This document shows, piece after piece, positions 60,406 to 61,200 of a DNA stretch of 61,200 nucleotides (position 1 is its first letter; every line of letters begins with the position of its first letter). Made by a program: the position numbers and the translations under genes. Source of the stretch: Phocaeicola_A sp045545095. Lineage in GTDB: Bacteria > Bacteroidota > Bacteroidia > Bacteroidales > Bacteroidaceae. The notes under the pieces were generated by a model. That model searched no databases and was not told the DNA's origin. It saw nothing but the letters and a program-made list of their open reading frames with translations. Where the stretch lies: positions 1 to 61,200 of the forward strand of contig JAZQAG010000020.1 of the NCBI GenBank assembly GCA_045545095.1, read 5' to 3'.

Positions 60406-61200
60406 ATGATACGCCATAACTTAGCCCTCGCCTGGCGGCAATTAATTAAATATCGTTTACAATCAGCGGTCAGCATCGTGAGTCTGGCCATCGGCTTCGC
60501 CTGCTTCGCACTGGCAAGCATGTGGATAAAGTATGAAACGACGTATGATGCGTTTCATAAGGATGCGGAAAATCTGTATGTTCTTATGTACGGAAAAAGC
60601 ACGAGTGCCCCTTCAAAATTAGAACCCCGTCTATTGCATGAACTTCCCCAATTGGAACAATTGTCCGTTATTTATACAATGTATCCAGACAGCATCAATG
60701 GACTTGATTGGCGTGAAAGCTACCGGCGTGGAGAATGGTGTCTGACCGACACCAATTTTGTGTCGTTGGTAGGATTCCAATTGAAAGAAGGAACCACCAG
60801 TTTTGTACATAATCCGGACGAAGTGGCCGTTAGCGACGTAATGGCTACCCGTCTATGGGGTAACGAATCACCCATTGGGAAAGAGTTGGTTACGGTGGAT
60901 GATGGGTATAAGCAAACCCGTATCGTAACAGCGGTTTTTGACGAATGGGGCAGACATTCCAATTTCGGATTCGACTTTGTGAGCCGTATGGCTCCAGATA
61001 GGTCTCATAGAATTAGTACCCATAACCTTATTGCCATGGCCCATATCTCACCCAAAGCAGATGTGGAAGAGTTGAACAGACGGCTTGGGGAAATAGAACT
61101 TTATGAAAGTGGAATGTTTCATGAAGATAAACTATGTATGAGGCCCATTACCAAAGTGCGCCATTTCACACGGATGTACGAACTGTATGCAAGGACAAAA
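60406..61200 (+). CDS. ABC transporter permease, MacB/FtsX type (5' part only)
   Basis: 265 codons are open from ATG 60406 to the window edge, with no stop. The start MIRHNLALAWRQLIKYRLQS and the membrane helix SIVSLAIGFACFALASMWI (about 22-40), then YDAFHKDAENLYVL, match the FtsX-type permease at 14.9-17.3 kb. A MacB periplasmic domain follows (NPDEVAVSDVMATRLWGNESPIGKELV). It is probably one of a transporter gene set continuing beyond the window. A -7-like CATCTTTG lies at 60382-60389. Confidence 0.9.
   Translation, partial: MIRHNLALAWRQLIKYRLQSAVSIVSLAIGFACFALASMWIKYETTYDAFHKDAENLYVLMYGKSTSAPSKLEPRLLHELPQLEQLSVIYTMYPDSINGLDWRESYRRGEWCLTDTNFVSLVGFQLKEGTTSFVHNPDEVAVSDVMATRLWGNESPIGKELVTVDDGYKQTRIVTAVFDEWGRHSNFGFDFVSRMAPDRSHRISTHNLIAMAHISPKADVEELNRRLGEIELYESGMFHEDKLCMRPITKVRHFTRMYELYARTK

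Overview
The window looks like chromosome of a Bacteroides-type gut bacterium (Bacteroidales). Promoters repeatedly show the Bacteroides pattern: a -7 box TAnnTTTG about 19-20 bases after a TTTG box. The housekeeping gene set, lipoprotein signals and glycan-degradation genes fit the same group. The species cannot be fixed from the sequence alone.

Region 1 (1-34.9 kb) is core genome. It runs rplI, a lone BNR-type beta-propeller protein, then tsaC-ClC channel-fmt, an ECF sigma factor with a conserved small protein, rpe-comEC, a DHH phosphoesterase, a DUF4827 lipoprotein and glmM. Next come clpB, an ABC export pair facing a response regulator/histidine kinase pair, gdhA, a coiled-coil membrane protein, rsfS-ftsH-cdsA, glyS-FKBP lipoprotein, parC-DUF3316 protein, an S41 peptidase and a tRNA-Leu(TAG).

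Region 2 (about 34.9-40.4 kb) is a small AT-rich mobile element next to tRNA-Leu. It carries a large serine recombinase, a small Mpi/resolvase-like serine recombinase, an Xre regulator translationally coupled to an HNH nuclease, a putative rolling-circle type replication initiator with a small NUMOD3-like ORF, and a hairpin-rich possible origin. An exact 15-base direct repeat, 5350 bases apart, is the best candidate for its attachment core. The left copy lies inside the recombinase gene, so the integrated and circular forms would encode recombinases with different C-termini. The integrated form reads through the tRNA terminator and stops antisense inside the tRNA.

Region 3 (40.5-60.3 kb) is a glucuronoarabinoxylan locus in two convergent units. 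The plus unit has a GPH sugar symporter, a cytoplasmic GH43, two tandem SGNH esterases and a GH67 alpha-glucuronidase. The minus unit has GH97, GH115, a GH35-type enzyme and GH8. Two secreted GH43 enzymes diverge from the minus unit. Together they would remove acetyl, arabinose and (methyl)glucuronic acid decorations and trim oligoxylan for uptake. No SusC/SusD pair or dedicated regulator is in the window. The sequence ends inside another MacB/FtsX-like permease.

Several short intergenic repeat families occur. One has copied itself into the GH67 reading frame and also supplies the start of the GH35-type signal peptide.
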